From: Thiohalophilus sp.
Lineage (GTDB): Bacteria > Pseudomonadota > Gammaproteobacteria > UBA6429 > Thiohalophilaceae
Assembly: GCF_034521165.1 (NCBI RefSeq)
Contig: NZ_JAXHMV010000016.1
Coordinates: 62,001-126,000, forward strand
Length of the DNA: 64,000 nucleotides
Direction of reading: 5' to 3'
Position 1 is the stretch's first letter. Each line of letters opens with the position of its first letter. The notes under the pieces are model-generated. The model searched no databases. It saw nothing but the letters and a program-made list of their open reading frames with translations, and was not told the origin of the DNA. Both the position numbers and the translations under genes were made by a program. This document shows positions 50,404 through 60,064 of the stretch, in pieces.

Positions 50404-52593
50404 TTACGAAATGGCTTTAATATGCACCTGTTGCATTAAAAACTGCTCAAACTCCTCTGACTTCAGTGGTTGACAGAGATAGAATCCCTGTACAGTGTCA
50501 CACCCCAGATTTTGCAGGTAATATAATTGTTCTTCACGCTCCACACCTTCTGCCAGAACATCCAGTCCCAGGCTGTGGCCGAGTTGGACTACAGCACCGG
50601 CTATAGCTCCTGAGTCCACGTTTGTATCGATTTCCTTCACAAAGGATCGATCCAGCTTTATACGATGTACCGGCAACTGATTAAGATAGCTCAGAGATGA
50701 GTACCCGGTACCAAAATCATCGATTGCCAGACTGATACCAAGATCATGTAGTCCCTGGATTGTTGAGATTGCATCCTTAACATTATCCATAAGCATGCTC
50801 TCGGTCAGCTCCAACTCCAAACATTGCCCACTAATATTATACTTATTCAGTATTCTGTCGACGGTCTGTACAAAACTACTATCTCGCAACTGATATACGG
50901 ATACGTTGACTCCAATCCGAAATCCATAAAAACCCTTATTTTTCCACTCTGCAGCCTGCTTACAGGCAGTACTTAACACCCACTCGCCAATTTCCCTGAT
51001 AATTCCAGTCGATTCTGCAATCGGGATAAACTCACCCGGTGAAATATCACCACACTCCGGATGTTCCCAGCGTATCAACGCCTCTACCCCCACGATACCA
51101 CGTGTATTAATATTTATCTGAGGCTGATAAACCAAATATAATTGATTTTGTAAGATCGCCTGTCGCAAGGCCTGATCCAGTGCTATGCGCCTTTCCATCT
51201 CCTTCTGCATATCCATATCGAAAAATTGGCAGGAGTTACAATCTGCCGACTTGGCACGGTACATAGCCATATCAGCATGCTTGAGCAACGCATCAGCATC
51301 CCCGTCATCAAACGGATAAATTGTCACACCGATACAGACACCTGTATGCACCTCATTTCCTTCGATGCTAAAGGGCCTGGATAGCTCGTTGACAATTTTT
51401 TCGATCATCGTTGCACTATTATCTATATGCTCAATATCACTTTGAATTATGACGAACTCGTCCCCTCCGAAGCGAGCAACCGTATCGCTTCTGCGAACAC
51501 AACGTCGTAAACGCGAAGCCACCTGTTGCAGAAGTTTATCACCTGTATTGTGCCCCAGACTGTCATTAACAAACTTGAACCTGTCCAGATCCAGGAACAT
51601 TACACCCAGCAACTTCTCATTCCGGTCGGCAGAGGCCAATGCCTGCTCTAAATGTTCACGCATATACGCCCGGTTAGGAAGTCCTGTGAGAACATCGTAT
51701 AAAGCCATATAACGAATCCTTTCCTGAGCCTGCTTGTTCTCACTGATATCCTCATGAATAGCGACAAAGTGAGTAATTCTTCCTGATTCAATAATCGGCG
51801 TGATAACCTGTTCCACAGTATAGAAATGTCCGTCTTTGTGACGTTCCACGAGTTCTCCGCGCCATACCTCACCAGAGAGTATCGTTGACCAGATATGCCG
51901 GTAATAATCTTCTTCATGCTGACCGGAATTGAGTACCCGTGGATTTTTCCCCAAAACCTCTGCGCCGCTGAATCCGCTCATTTTTTCAAAGGCCTTGTTA
52001 ACCCACTCTATGTTGCCGTTTTTATCGGTAATAAAGACAGCATTAGCAGCAGAAGACAGTGCAGTACTCTGGAGCCGAAGTTCCTTCTCGGCTTTTTTAC
52101 GCTCGGTAATATCGTGAAAGGCCAGAGTCAGTCCAATCAATTTCCCATCCTGAAGCATTGGCGTAGTTACATGACTCACCGGGATCAACTTGCTGTCTTT
52201 TCGAGTAAATACGTCATCAATATTTCGACGTAACACCTGATTTTTCAGTGAAAGGTAGATATCGCACTCATCAAAAGAATAGGCTGAACCATCCGATTTT
52301 TGATAGTGGACAGCATCATGGAGAAGTACTCCGGACAATTCGTCGCCCTGCCAACCAAGCATCAACTCCGCCTGTCTGTTCATCCAGACGACACGACCTT
52401 CCGGATCGATAATAATTACACCTTCCCCAAGACTATTGAGGGCATTGTTGTAGAGTTCTTCGACAGGCAACGTTGTTGAGTTATTCATTAAATATAAATC
52501 CGGATACATTTCTGATGTATATACAGCCCCTTTACTATCAATTTTCCCCGGTCTGATACGGCTACTAACCATGTTAACAATACTTATCGCCAC
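50404..52593 (-). CDS. PAS-PAS-GGDEF-EAL bifunctional c-di-GMP signalling protein
   Basis: Two PAS domains (about 45-165: LGEGVIIIDPEGRVVWMNRQAELMLGW; about 170-295: SAANAVFITDKNGNIEWVNKAFEKMSGFSG) precede a GGDEF domain with intact RFGGDEFVIIQS and an EAL domain with YQPQININTRGIVGVEALIRWEHP, ELTESMLMD and IDDFGTGYSSLSYLNQLPVHRIKLDRSFV. Both catalytic motifs are preserved, so it could make and break c-di-GMP. No membrane helix is seen. The true start may lie up to 35 codons downstream of the first ATG. Confidence 0.92.
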   Translation of the reverse strand: MAISIVNMVSSRIRPGKIDSKGAVYTSEMYPDLYLMNNSTTLPVEELYNNALNSLGEGVIIIDPEGRVVWMNRQAELMLGWQGDELSGVLLHDAVHYQKSDGSAYSFDECDIYLSLKNQVLRRNIDDVFTRKDSKLIPVSHVTTPMLQDGKLIGLTLAFHDITERKKAEKELRLQSTALSSAANAVFITDKNGNIEWVNKAFEKMSGFSGAEVLGKNPRVLNSGQHEEDYYRHIWSTILSGEVWRGELVERHKDGHFYTVEQVITPIIESGRITHFVAIHEDISENKQAQERIRYMALYDVLTGLPNRAYMREHLEQALASADRNEKLLGVMFLDLDRFKFVNDSLGHNTGDKLLQQVASRLRRCVRRSDTVARFGGDEFVIIQSDIEHIDNSATMIEKIVNELSRPFSIEGNEVHTGVCIGVTIYPFDDGDADALLKHADMAMYRAKSADCNSCQFFDMDMQKEMERRIALDQALRQAILQNQLYLVYQPQININTRGIVGVEALIRWEHPECGDISPGEFIPIAESTGIIREIGEWVLSTACKQAAEWKNKGFYGFRIGVNVSVYQLRDSSFVQTVDRILNKYNISGQCLELELTESMLMDNVKDAISTIQGLHDLGISLAIDDFGTGYSSLSYLNQLPVHRIKLDRSFVKEIDTNVDSGAIAGAVVQLGHSLGLDVLAEGVEREEQLYYLQNLGCDTVQGFYLCQPLKSEEFEQFLMQQVHIKAIS

Positions 52594-53209
52594 GCATTCG
52601 CAGGGTGATTTTATTTCTTTAATGTATTGTTATCGTGCAGTTAGATAGAGTCAGCAGACTTACAGATAACCTATTTGCAACAAAACGCCTGGTGAATTCA
52701 GCCCTGGGGTCTGGTTGTTCGGGGGAGCTGTTCATCTTGCGGCTGATCGCGCCTCTTAAGAACAGGGGTTTTATGGCGCAGCACAAGATTTAACACAAAG
52801 ACCTGACAACAAGACATTATAGTTAACGTTCATTTTATGATAAACCTTTTTCTCCGGTTAAAACCCAGTCTGAAAATGTGTTGTTGATTCGCTTCCGCGC
52901 TGCTCGATTTGAAAGGGCTCACAAGGCCGGAAATTTTTATGTCACAAATTTGTTAATTTTGTTATCCGCAACACAGCAACGATCTTGATTAAACCCGAGC
53001 ATCTATCTTGGTCTTTGCGGTATCGTGACACTGTTTATTGATTCATTCAGGCAGGGGTTACAGGTATCAGGGGCAGGGAAAATAATGCAACTGTGCGACA
53101 GCATCTCGGGCGTCATTGCGATCGATCATGCGATACGCAGAGCCCCTGTCGCGGCGCCCTTCAAATGAGCGACCCGGTCATGAGGGATAAGATGTGTGCC
53201 TGCTCTCGT
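52594..53209. other. Long intergenic region without a supported gene
   Basis: About 600 nt, AT-rich in the first part. I saw no tRNA, terminator with a T-run or conserved box. The frame at 53093-53677 is the shadow of the lipoprotein gene on the other strand. Confidence 0.5.
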
Positions 53210-53839
53210 TCAGCCCTTGCGAGACTCATTCAGTTGCTGCAAGGTCCAGTCGATCAGCTCGGTTGCCAGGACATCACTGGCGTGACCGAAGGCCTCGACG
53301 ACCGCCGGGATCCTTTCGCCTTTCGCCTTCTCCCGGATGGCAAAGCGTCGGCTGGCGATAATTCGCTTGTCGGTGCTCTCGACCAGATGGACGTCCAGGC
53401 GAATGACCACTTCCGGTACGCCCGCCCGGTATTCAACCTGGAACGCGCGCAGTTTCCCGCCGAGTTCGAGTTCGGCCTGCAATCGTTCACTTCCACTGCT
53501 GAGCCGGGCTATGCGCCCGTCATTACCAAAGGCCTCGAGCAGATGATCGCGCAACAACACCGGTGCGGGCGAACTCCAGCGAACGTTCGGATAAACGTTC
53601 AGCCGATTGCCTTGCGGCACGACCACAATCCGCGTGGTGTTCAAGAGTTCATTGGCCGAAGGCCGATGAATGCGTAATGAAAGCTCTAAAGGCTCTGCCG
53701 CCGTCGCGACCACCTCCGAGGGCGGCAGCCGATAAATATCCTGCGGTGCGGGTTCGGGAAAAAGATTGCAGGCAGTCAGACCCGCGACAACAATGACCCC
53801 CAGGCCGACCAGCTTGCCCCCTTGCAACAACGATCTCAT
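53210..53839 (-). CDS. ABC-type transport auxiliary lipoprotein (PqiC/MlaC-position partner)
   Basis: The 209-residue precursor has a lipoprotein signal with lipobox LTAC at C24. The mature part follows the ABC_trans_aux family: IYRLPPS, LSLRIHRPSANELLNTTRIVVVPQGNRLNVYPNVRWSSPAPVLLRDHLLEAF, ELGGKLRAFQVEYRAG. Such lipoproteins sit at the outer membrane and receive lipids from MCE tunnels. It is the fourth gene of the operon and overlaps the MlaD-like gene by 4 nt (ATGA). Confidence 0.9.
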   Translation of the reverse strand: MRSLLQGGKLVGLGVIVVAGLTACNLFPEPAPQDIYRLPPSEVVATAAEPLELSLRIHRPSANELLNTTRIVVVPQGNRLNVYPNVRWSSPAPVLLRDHLLEAFGNDGRIARLSSGSERLQAELELGGKLRAFQVEYRAGVPEVVIRLDVHLVESTDKRIIASRRFAIREKAKGERIPAVVEAFGHASDVLATELIDWTLQQLNESRKG

Positions 53840-54645
53840 GGCTGATACTCCCTGACAGGTTCACGACTGAGCAGATAACCAGACGGATTCCGGTCGAAAC
53901 GCTGCACCGCCTTGCGCACGGCCGCCGTGGAACGGCGCAGCTCATCGAGTGCCGGTCCGAGATCGTCCAGACCCTGCATACCATCGGCCAGCGCCGCCTC
54001 GTTTTCGCGCAGCAATCGCTCGACCCGCGCGCTGACCCGGGACAGACTCTCAACGCCACGACGCATCGCCTCGCTCTGGCCGGCCAGCGTTCCGGTAAAC
54101 CGGTCGAGGTTCTCAAGGCTACGCGCAAGATTCGCGGTATTCTCTCTGGACAGCAACCGGTTACTGTTCTCAAGCAACAGCGAGGTATCGTCGAGCACCT
54201 CTGTCAGCGCTTCGCTCAAGCGGGCAATTTGCGAGGGTCTTGCCGTGATTGTCGGCACACTGTCATCCACCTGCTCCAGCGGCGGACTCTGTGCCGACCC
54301 GCCGAGCAACTGGATCTCGCTGGCACCGGTAATATTGGCCAGGATCAACTCGGCGCGGGTGTCCTGGCGGACCGGTGTGCTGGCAGCCACCTGGACGCGA
54401 GCGATGACCTGTCCCGGATCGTCCGGATCGATCCGGATCCGTTTGACCAACCCCACGGGGATCCCGTTATATAAAACACGATTGCCACTCGCCAGACCGG
54501 TAACCGCCTGGCGGAAAACGATATCATACAGCCGGGACTCTTCAGTCGGTCCGCTCTCCGCCAGCCATAATACAAACCACATCGCTCCGGCGGCCACCGC
54601 CACGGTGAACAGACCGATCAGAATATAGTGAGCACGGGTTTCCAT
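53836..54645 (-). CDS. MlaD/MCE-family substrate-binding protein
   Basis: One membrane helix (YILIGLFTVAVAAGAMWFVLWLA) is followed by an MCE domain (LYDIVFRQAVTGLASGNRVLYNGIPVGLVKRIRIDPDDPGQVIARVQV) and a long helical C-terminal part (LSEALTEVLDDTSLLLENSNRLLSRENTANLARSLENLDRF) that probably forms a coiled tunnel. The 269-residue protein belongs to retrograde or anterograde phospholipid transport. It follows the ATPase gene with no spacer. Confidence 0.93.
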   Translation of the reverse strand: METRAHYILIGLFTVAVAAGAMWFVLWLAESGPTEESRLYDIVFRQAVTGLASGNRVLYNGIPVGLVKRIRIDPDDPGQVIARVQVAASTPVRQDTRAELILANITGASEIQLLGGSAQSPPLEQVDDSVPTITARPSQIARLSEALTEVLDDTSLLLENSNRLLSRENTANLARSLENLDRFTGTLAGQSEAMRRGVESLSRVSARVERLLRENEAALADGMQGLDDLGPALDELRRSTAAVRKAVQRFDRNPSGYLLSREPVREYQP

Positions 54646-55452
54646 TTAGCGAACCTCGGTGGTTGTTTGGGCCTGTTGCGCGGCACGACCACGCGGGCCA
54701 TGAAAGTATTCCTGCACCCAGATATCCGGGGTCGCGGCCACCTCTTCGAGGGTACCGGTAACCAGCACGCGCTTGCGCGATAACACCGCAACCCGGTCGC
54801 AAATCGTGTGCAGCGTATCCAGATCGTGTGTGACCAGAAACACGCTGAACCCGAACGCATCACGCAGGGTTAATAATAACCGGTCGAAGGCGGCCGCGCC
54901 GATGGGATCGAGCCCGCTGCTGGGCTCGTCGAGAAACAGCAATGGTGGATCCAGCGCCAGGGCACGTGCCAGGGCGGCGCGCTTGACCATCCCGCCGGAC
55001 AGCTCGGCGGGATAGAGCAGACCCGCCTCCGGCGCCAGCCCGGTCAACGCCAGTTTAACCCAGGCCAGCGACTCGGCCTGCGCACGCGCGAGCCCGCCAT
55101 GTTCGATCAGCGGCAGAGCGATATTTTCAAGCACCGTCAGGGACGAGAACAACGCCCCCTTTTGAAACAGCACCCCGCTGCGACACATCAGTTGTGCCCG
55201 GCGCATCCCGTACAGCGCATACAGATCTTCCCCCAGGAAACGGACCGTGCCGGCGGCCGGCCGCAGCAGCCCCACGAGGCTGCGCAAGAGGACGGATTTG
55301 CCGGTGCCGCTGCCGCCCACCACGCCGAGAATCTCGCCGCGATAAAGATCCAGATCCAGCCCGTCATGCACCACATACTCACCAAAGCGGTTGACCAGTC
55401 CCCGGACCTCAACCAGTGCTTCGCGCGCCGCGCCGTCGCTCGCATGACTCAC
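54646..55452 (-). CDS. MlaF-like ABC transporter ATPase
   Basis: I chose the GTG at 55452, which overlaps the permease stop (GTGA). The product has Walker A GGSGTGKS, Q-loop (VLFQKGALF), signature LSGGMVKRAALARAL, Walker B LLFLDEPSSGLDP and the H-loop VTHDLD. It is the energy subunit for the MlaE-like permease. The family signature LSGGM is typical of MlaF. Confidence 0.93.
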   Translation of the reverse strand: MSHASDGAAREALVEVRGLVNRFGEYVVHDGLDLDLYRGEILGVVGGSGTGKSVLLRSLVGLLRPAAGTVRFLGEDLYALYGMRRAQLMCRSGVLFQKGALFSSLTVLENIALPLIEHGGLARAQAESLAWVKLALTGLAPEAGLLYPAELSGGMVKRAALARALALDPPLLFLDEPSSGLDPIGAAAFDRLLLTLRDAFGFSVFLVTHDLDTLHTICDRVAVLSRKRVLVTGTLEEVAATPDIWVQEYFHGPRGRAAQQAQTTTEVR

Positions 55453-56657
55453 CAGCCCGCCTCCATAAAATAAAGCGCCGACACGGCATCCAGCAGGATC
55501 ACGATAAAGATCGACTGCACCACACTCGAAGTGGTGTGCAAGCCGACCGACTCGGCACTGGCGCCGGACTTGAAGCCTTCCAAGCACCCGATCAGTCCGA
55601 TGATAAAGGCGAACAGCGGCGCCTTGGACAGGCCGACCCAGAAGTGTTGCAGGGGGACCGCGTTGACGATCTCCAGGTAACGCGTGAGGGAGATATCGAG
55701 AGACAGGAGTGAAACAACCGCGCCACCGACCAGGCCTGAAATCACGGCAATAAACGTCAGTAGCGGCAGAGTCACCATCAGTGCCAGCACCCGGGGCAAT
55801 ACCAGCAACTCGATCGGATCCAGCCCCTGCACGCGCAGAGCATCGAGTTCCTCGTTGGCCTTCATCGAACCGATCTGGGCGGTGAAGGCACTGGCGGTCC
55901 GCCCGGCCAGCATGATCGCTGTGAGCAGAACGCCGAATTCGCGCATGAAGGAATAGGTCACCAGATCCACCGTGTAAATGGTCAGCCCGAAATCAACCAG
56001 CACCGTAGCGCCGAGCAGGGCCACGACCGCCCCGACCAGAAACGTCAGCAAGGCAACGATGGGCACGGCATTCAGGCCGGTCTGCTCGATATGACTGACC
56101 AGCGGTGTGAGACGCCAGCGCCGTGGTCGCGGCAGCACCATTAAAAACGTCAGCAACGTTCGTCCCATGAAATCCAGCAACGTCACCAGATCCTGCCAGA
56201 TGATCACACTCGTGCGCCCGATGTGCGCCGTCACATCGCCAAAGGCATACTGACTTTTGGGAATATCCAGAACAGGGCGCCGCAGCGCATCGCAAACGGT
56301 CAGCAACAGCTCGCGGCGTTCCCCGGTCAGGCCGGGCACGGAATCCGGCAGGGCCTGCGTTCGTTCGGCCCCCAGCAACCGGACCAGTAATGTGGCCCCC
56401 GCCGTATCCATCTTACCCACGCCCTGAAGATCCAGCCGTAGCGGCGTGTCATCATCCAGGGTCAGCTTCGCCAGCGACGCGTCCAGCACCGTGTAATGCA
56501 TCAGCGTCCAGTCACCGGTGAGGATCAGCGAGACGCCCTGCGGCCCCTCCTCCAGGCGCGCCTGCCCCGGCGTAGAGGCGGCCGAATCCGGCGCCACTAC
56601 CCGGCCACCCGATAGCGAAAACGCGGTGGATAGTCCAACACCGCCTGTTGCCCACAC
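55449..56657 (-). CDS. MlaE-family permease with fused N-terminal STAS domain
   Basis: Residues about 35-130 form a STAS domain like MlaB (VSLILTGDWTLMHYTVLDASLAKL, LDLQGVGKMDTAGATLLVRLL). The rest is the MlaE permease: LLTFLVGAVVALLGATVLVDFG, REFGVLLTAIMLAGRTASAFTAQIGSMKANEELDALRVQGLDPIELLVLPRVLAL, KAPLFAFIIGLIGCLEGFKSGASAESVG. The fusion replaces separate MlaB. The GTG start at 56657 is uncertain; the STAS homology begins about 35 codons later. It leads the four-gene lipid-transport operon. Confidence 0.9.
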   Translation of the reverse strand: MWATGGVGLSTAFSLSGGRVVAPDSAASTPGQARLEEGPQGVSLILTGDWTLMHYTVLDASLAKLTLDDDTPLRLDLQGVGKMDTAGATLLVRLLGAERTQALPDSVPGLTGERRELLLTVCDALRRPVLDIPKSQYAFGDVTAHIGRTSVIIWQDLVTLLDFMGRTLLTFLMVLPRPRRWRLTPLVSHIEQTGLNAVPIVALLTFLVGAVVALLGATVLVDFGLTIYTVDLVTYSFMREFGVLLTAIMLAGRTASAFTAQIGSMKANEELDALRVQGLDPIELLVLPRVLALMVTLPLLTFIAVISGLVGGAVVSLLSLDISLTRYLEIVNAVPLQHFWVGLSKAPLFAFIIGLIGCLEGFKSGASAESVGLHTTSSVVQSIFIVILLDAVSALYFMEAGW

Positions 56658-56824
56658 CTGCTCATGCCAGGGGTCCCATCCTGTTTGCTGCTAACCTGAA
56701 TTATTCTTCTGATACATCACTGTACCACTACAACTGCCCTTCGGGCAGTTGTCGGGACGAGGGGAAAAACAAGTTGGCAGATAGCAGTCACAGTTGGCAG
56801 CGCGGGATGCGGGGACGAGAGAAC

Positions 56825-57123
56825 TGTAGGAGCGCCTCCGGCGTCCTGCGGACGCAGTGACGAGGAGCGAGGGACGAGTGACGAGGAAAAGCCTTGAGAG
56901 TGCCTCCAGCGCGGCAGGCCATGCGGCTCGCACAATCTATCGCGGCGCAGCCGCTCCTACCAAACCTGTCAGAGAAGGTGTTCTCCTCGTCACTCGCAAC
57001 CCGGACCTCGCCCCTGATTTTGTAGGAGCGCCTCCGGCGCGACAGGTCGTGCGGCCCGCCCGATCTATCGCGGCGCAGCCGCTCCTACCGAACCTGTCAG
57101 GTAAGGTGTTTTCCTCGTACCTC
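56825..57123. repeat. Intergenic block of GTAGGAGCG-type palindromes in tandem copies
   Basis: Two similar units of about 100 nt (56898-56996 and 57024-57123) share GCGGCGCAGCCGCTCCTAC, AACCTGTC and the CTCGTCACTCG-type tail, with a partial copy at 56825-56866 (TGTAGGAGCGCCTCCGGCG). Each has the GTAGGAGCG...CGCTCCTAC inverted pairing seen in REP elements. The block is next to short CGAGGGACGAGTGACGAGG runs. It separates the lipid operon from the IorAB genes and contains no gene. Confidence 0.8.
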
Positions 57124-57158
57124 GTTACTCGTCACTCGTCCCTGCCCAAAGGGCCAGG

Positions 57159-59369
57159 CTATGCGGCACTCAAATCCACATCCTTCAACGGCACGCGTCG
57201 AATCCGATTGCCGGTGGCGGCGAAGATGGCGTTGAGCACCGCCGGGGCGGCGACGGCGATGGTCGGCTCGCCGATCCCGCCCCAGAAGCCGCCGGAGGGC
57301 ATGACAATCGTCTCCACTTCCGGCATCTCCTCCATCAGCATCGACGGGAAGTCATGGAAGTTGCTCTGCTCGACACCGCCGTCCTTGATGGTGCACTCGC
57401 CGTAAAGCAGCGCCGACAGACCGAAGACGAACGAGCCTTCCACCTGCGCCTCGATCTGTTGCGGGTTGACGGCATGGCCGGGATCGGTGGCGGCGACGAT
57501 GCGGTGGATTTTGAGTTTGCCCTGCTCATCCACCGATACCTCGGCGCAGGCGGCCACGTAACTGCCGAAGGTCTTGACCACCGCCAGGCCGCGATGGATG
57601 CCCTCACCCGCCGGTTTACCCCAGCCGGCCTTTTCGGCCACTGCATCGAGCACCGCCCGGCTTCTGGGCTGGTCGGCCATCAGGCTGCGGCGAAATTCGA
57701 GCGGATCCCGGCCGGCGGCATGGGCCAGCTCATCCAGGAAGCATTCCATATAGATGGCGTTCTGGTTGATGTTGACCCCGCGCCAGAAGCCCGGCGGCAC
57801 CGGCGGGTTGCGCATTGCGTGTTCCACCCGCAGGTTGGGCACGCTGTAGCTGATGGCGTGATCGCCCTCGGGATGAAAGCCCTGGAAAGTGACCGGATCC
57901 ATGCCGTCCTGCAGCCCGCCGGGCATCACGGCGGCGAGGATCGACTGGCCCGAGATGCGCACGTTTAACCCGGTCAGGTTGCCGGCCTCGTCCAACGCGC
58001 CGACCAGCTTGCAGTGGGTGATGGGATGATAGTGACCGTGGGCCATATCCTCCTCGCGGCTCCACAACAATTTGACCGGGGTACCGGGCAGCTGTCTGGC
58101 GATGGTCACCGCCTGGGTGACAAAATCATGAAACGCCCCGCGCCGACCAAAGCCGCCGCCCAGGTGAATCTTGTACACATCGCATTTTTCCATCGGTAAG
58201 CCGGATGCCTCGACTGCCGCTGCCAGCGCCGCCTCACCGTTTTGCGTGGGGCACCAGACCTCGCACTTGTCTTTGCTCCACAGCGCGGTGGCGTTCATCG
58301 GTTCCATGGTGGCGTGGTTCTGGTAGGGATAGCGATAGGTCGCCTCGACGGTGCTGGCCGCGCCGTTTAACGCCTTGTTGACATCACCGGCCTGGTTACC
58401 GACAAAGACATCCTTGTCGGAGGTCAGTCCCTCCTCGAGCATTTTATCGATCGCGGCGCTGTCGAGTTTCGCGTTCGGCCCGTGATCCCAGGTGATCGGC
58501 AGCGCCTCAAGCGCCTGGTTGGCCTGCCACCAGGTATCGGCCACGACGGCGACGGCGTCCTCACCCACGCGCACCACCTTGCGCACGCCGGGCATGCCAG
58601 TGACCTTTTTCTCATCGAACGCTTTGAGCTTGCCACCGAAAGTCGGGCAGGCCTTGATCGCGGCGTTGAGCATGCCGGGCAGTTGCAGGTCGGTGCCGAA
58701 GATCTGCTTGCCGTTGAGTTTGTCGTCGGTGTCCAGCCGCGGGATCGGCTTACCAATGATCTCCCACTCGTCCGGTTGTTTCAGTTCTACATGCTGCGGC
58801 GGGAACAATTCGGCGGCCGCCTCGGCCACCTGGCCGTAGGTGAGCGTGCGCCCGCTGGGCGGGTGGGTAATCACGCTGTTGGCCGCGCGGCATTCGCCTT
58901 TGGGCACCTCCCAGCGCTCGGCCGCCGCCTGTAGCAGCATCTCCCGCGCCACGGCCCCGCCCTTGCGCACATAGCGATGGCTATCACGAATGCCGCGGCT
59001 GCCGCCGGTGGAAAAGCTGCCCCAGACCCGATCCCGTGCGCGGTTCTCGCCGGGGGTCGGGTATTCGGTAATGATCCTGTCCCAGTCGCACTCCAGCTCC
59101 TCGGCCACCAGTTGCGCCAGGCCGGTCAGGGTCCCCTGCCCCATTTCGGAACGGGCGATGCGAATGATGACCGTGTCATCGGGCTGGATGACGACCCAGG
59201 CGCCGATTTCGGGGAAACCTTCGGAGGGCAGCTCATCCCACTCGCCCGCCACGGCCGTGGCACTCATGGGCAGATAGAGCCCGAGGGAGAAGCCCGCGCC
59301 CAGCCCGACCGCGCGGGTGCTGGTGATCAGAAACTCGCGCCGGGAGACATTGATGCTGTCGGTTTTCAT
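57159..59369 (-). CDS. Molybdopterin-binding large subunit of a xanthine-oxidase-family hydroxylase (IorB-like)
   Basis: The 736-residue protein starts with a twin-arginine signal (SRREFLITSTRAVGLGAGFSLG). Molybdopterin-binding blocks include QPDDTVIIRIARSEMGQGTLTGLAQLVAEEL, HLGGGFGRRGAFHDFVTQAVTIARQL and MPSGGFWGGIGEPTI with the catalytic-type Gly-Glu near the end (GIGEPTIAVAAPAVLNAI). The domain order matches isoquinoline 1-oxidoreductase beta and periplasmic aldehyde dehydrogenases. With the adjacent 2Fe-2S subunit it would oxidise aldehydes or N-heterocycles in the periplasm. No cytochrome c subunit gene is adjacent. Confidence 0.92.
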   Translation of the reverse strand: MKTDSINVSRREFLITSTRAVGLGAGFSLGLYLPMSATAVAGEWDELPSEGFPEIGAWVVIQPDDTVIIRIARSEMGQGTLTGLAQLVAEELECDWDRIITEYPTPGENRARDRVWGSFSTGGSRGIRDSHRYVRKGGAVAREMLLQAAAERWEVPKGECRAANSVITHPPSGRTLTYGQVAEAAAELFPPQHVELKQPDEWEIIGKPIPRLDTDDKLNGKQIFGTDLQLPGMLNAAIKACPTFGGKLKAFDEKKVTGMPGVRKVVRVGEDAVAVVADTWWQANQALEALPITWDHGPNAKLDSAAIDKMLEEGLTSDKDVFVGNQAGDVNKALNGAASTVEATYRYPYQNHATMEPMNATALWSKDKCEVWCPTQNGEAALAAAVEASGLPMEKCDVYKIHLGGGFGRRGAFHDFVTQAVTIARQLPGTPVKLLWSREEDMAHGHYHPITHCKLVGALDEAGNLTGLNVRISGQSILAAVMPGGLQDGMDPVTFQGFHPEGDHAISYSVPNLRVEHAMRNPPVPPGFWRGVNINQNAIYMECFLDELAHAAGRDPLEFRRSLMADQPRSRAVLDAVAEKAGWGKPAGEGIHRGLAVVKTFGSYVAACAEVSVDEQGKLKIHRIVAATDPGHAVNPQQIEAQVEGSFVFGLSALLYGECTIKDGGVEQSNFHDFPSMLMEEMPEVETIVMPSGGFWGGIGEPTIAVAAPAVLNAIFAATGNRIRRVPLKDVDLSAA

Positions 59370-59833
59370 GAGGTGCGCTCCTTGCCGATCGCCACGGCCC
59401 GGTGAATCCCGCGCCGCACCCGGTTGAAGGTGCCGCAGCGGCAGATGTTGGTGACCTGGTTATTGATATCCGCGTCACTGGGCTCGGCGTTTTTATTGAG
59501 CAGCGCCGCCGCGGCCATGATCATCCCCGGCTGACAGTAACCGCACTGCGGCACATCCAGCTCCTTCCAGGCCTGCTGCAGCGGATGGCTGTTATCCTCG
59601 GAAAGCCCCTCGATGGTGACGATTTGCTTGCCCGCATCCATGGCAGAGACCGGCACGGTACAGGCGCGCACCGCCTCGCCATCCACATGCACCGTGCACG
59701 ATCCGCACAGGCCGATACCACAGGCATACTTGGTGCCGGTCAGCCCCAGCTGCTCACGCAGCACCCAGAGCAGCGGCGTCGAACCATCGACCTCCACCTC
59801 GACCGTTTCGCCGTTGATGTTCAATGTCGCCAT
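59366..59833 (-). CDS. 2Fe-2S subunit of the molybdenum hydroxylase (IorA-like)
   Basis: The 155-residue protein has two [2Fe-2S] modules: a plant-type ferredoxin start (YACGIGLCGSCTVHVDGEAVRAC) and the helical second cluster (CGYCQPGMIM...NICRCGTFNRVRRGIHRAV). All eight cysteines are present. Its stop overlaps the large-subunit ATG (ATGA), so expression is coupled and the complex has a 1:1 layout. Confidence 0.95.
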   Translation of the reverse strand: MATLNINGETVEVEVDGSTPLLWVLREQLGLTGTKYACGIGLCGSCTVHVDGEAVRACTVPVSAMDAGKQIVTIEGLSEDNSHPLQQAWKELDVPQCGYCQPGMIMAAAALLNKNAEPSDADINNQVTNICRCGTFNRVRRGIHRAVAIGKERTS

Positions 59834-59944
59834 GCGAAGCCCTCCGAAAAACCTGCCAGAAGTCTAGACGCGGCAGGCAGGCTTAACAACAGGCTTTGAA
59901 CGTAGTTTTTGTGGGAAAAGAAAATTGCAGAACAGCTGAATAGT

Positions 59945-60053
59945 GAGCCTGTAGGAGCGCCCCGCGGGCGCGACGGCCGAATCTGGCACACCAGTCGCGG
60001 TCGAAGCCCGCTCCCACAGGGATAGTTGGCAGTTGGCAGTTGGCAGTTGGCAG
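59945..60053. repeat. Intergenic repeat unit, copy 1, with GTTGGCA tandem tail
   Basis: A unit of about 109 nt starts CTGTAGGAGCGCCCCGCGGGCG, contains GTCGAAGCCCGCTCCCACAGGG as the matching inverted arm, and ends in four tandem copies of the heptamer AGTTGGC. It is repeated at 60219-60324. Confidence 0.85.
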
Positions 60054-60064
60054 AAATAATGTAG

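Noticed and set aside
56857..57405. A 182-codon frame over the intergenic repeats
   Set aside because: It is built from the repeated GTAGGAGCG units and then runs antisense into the IorB-like gene.
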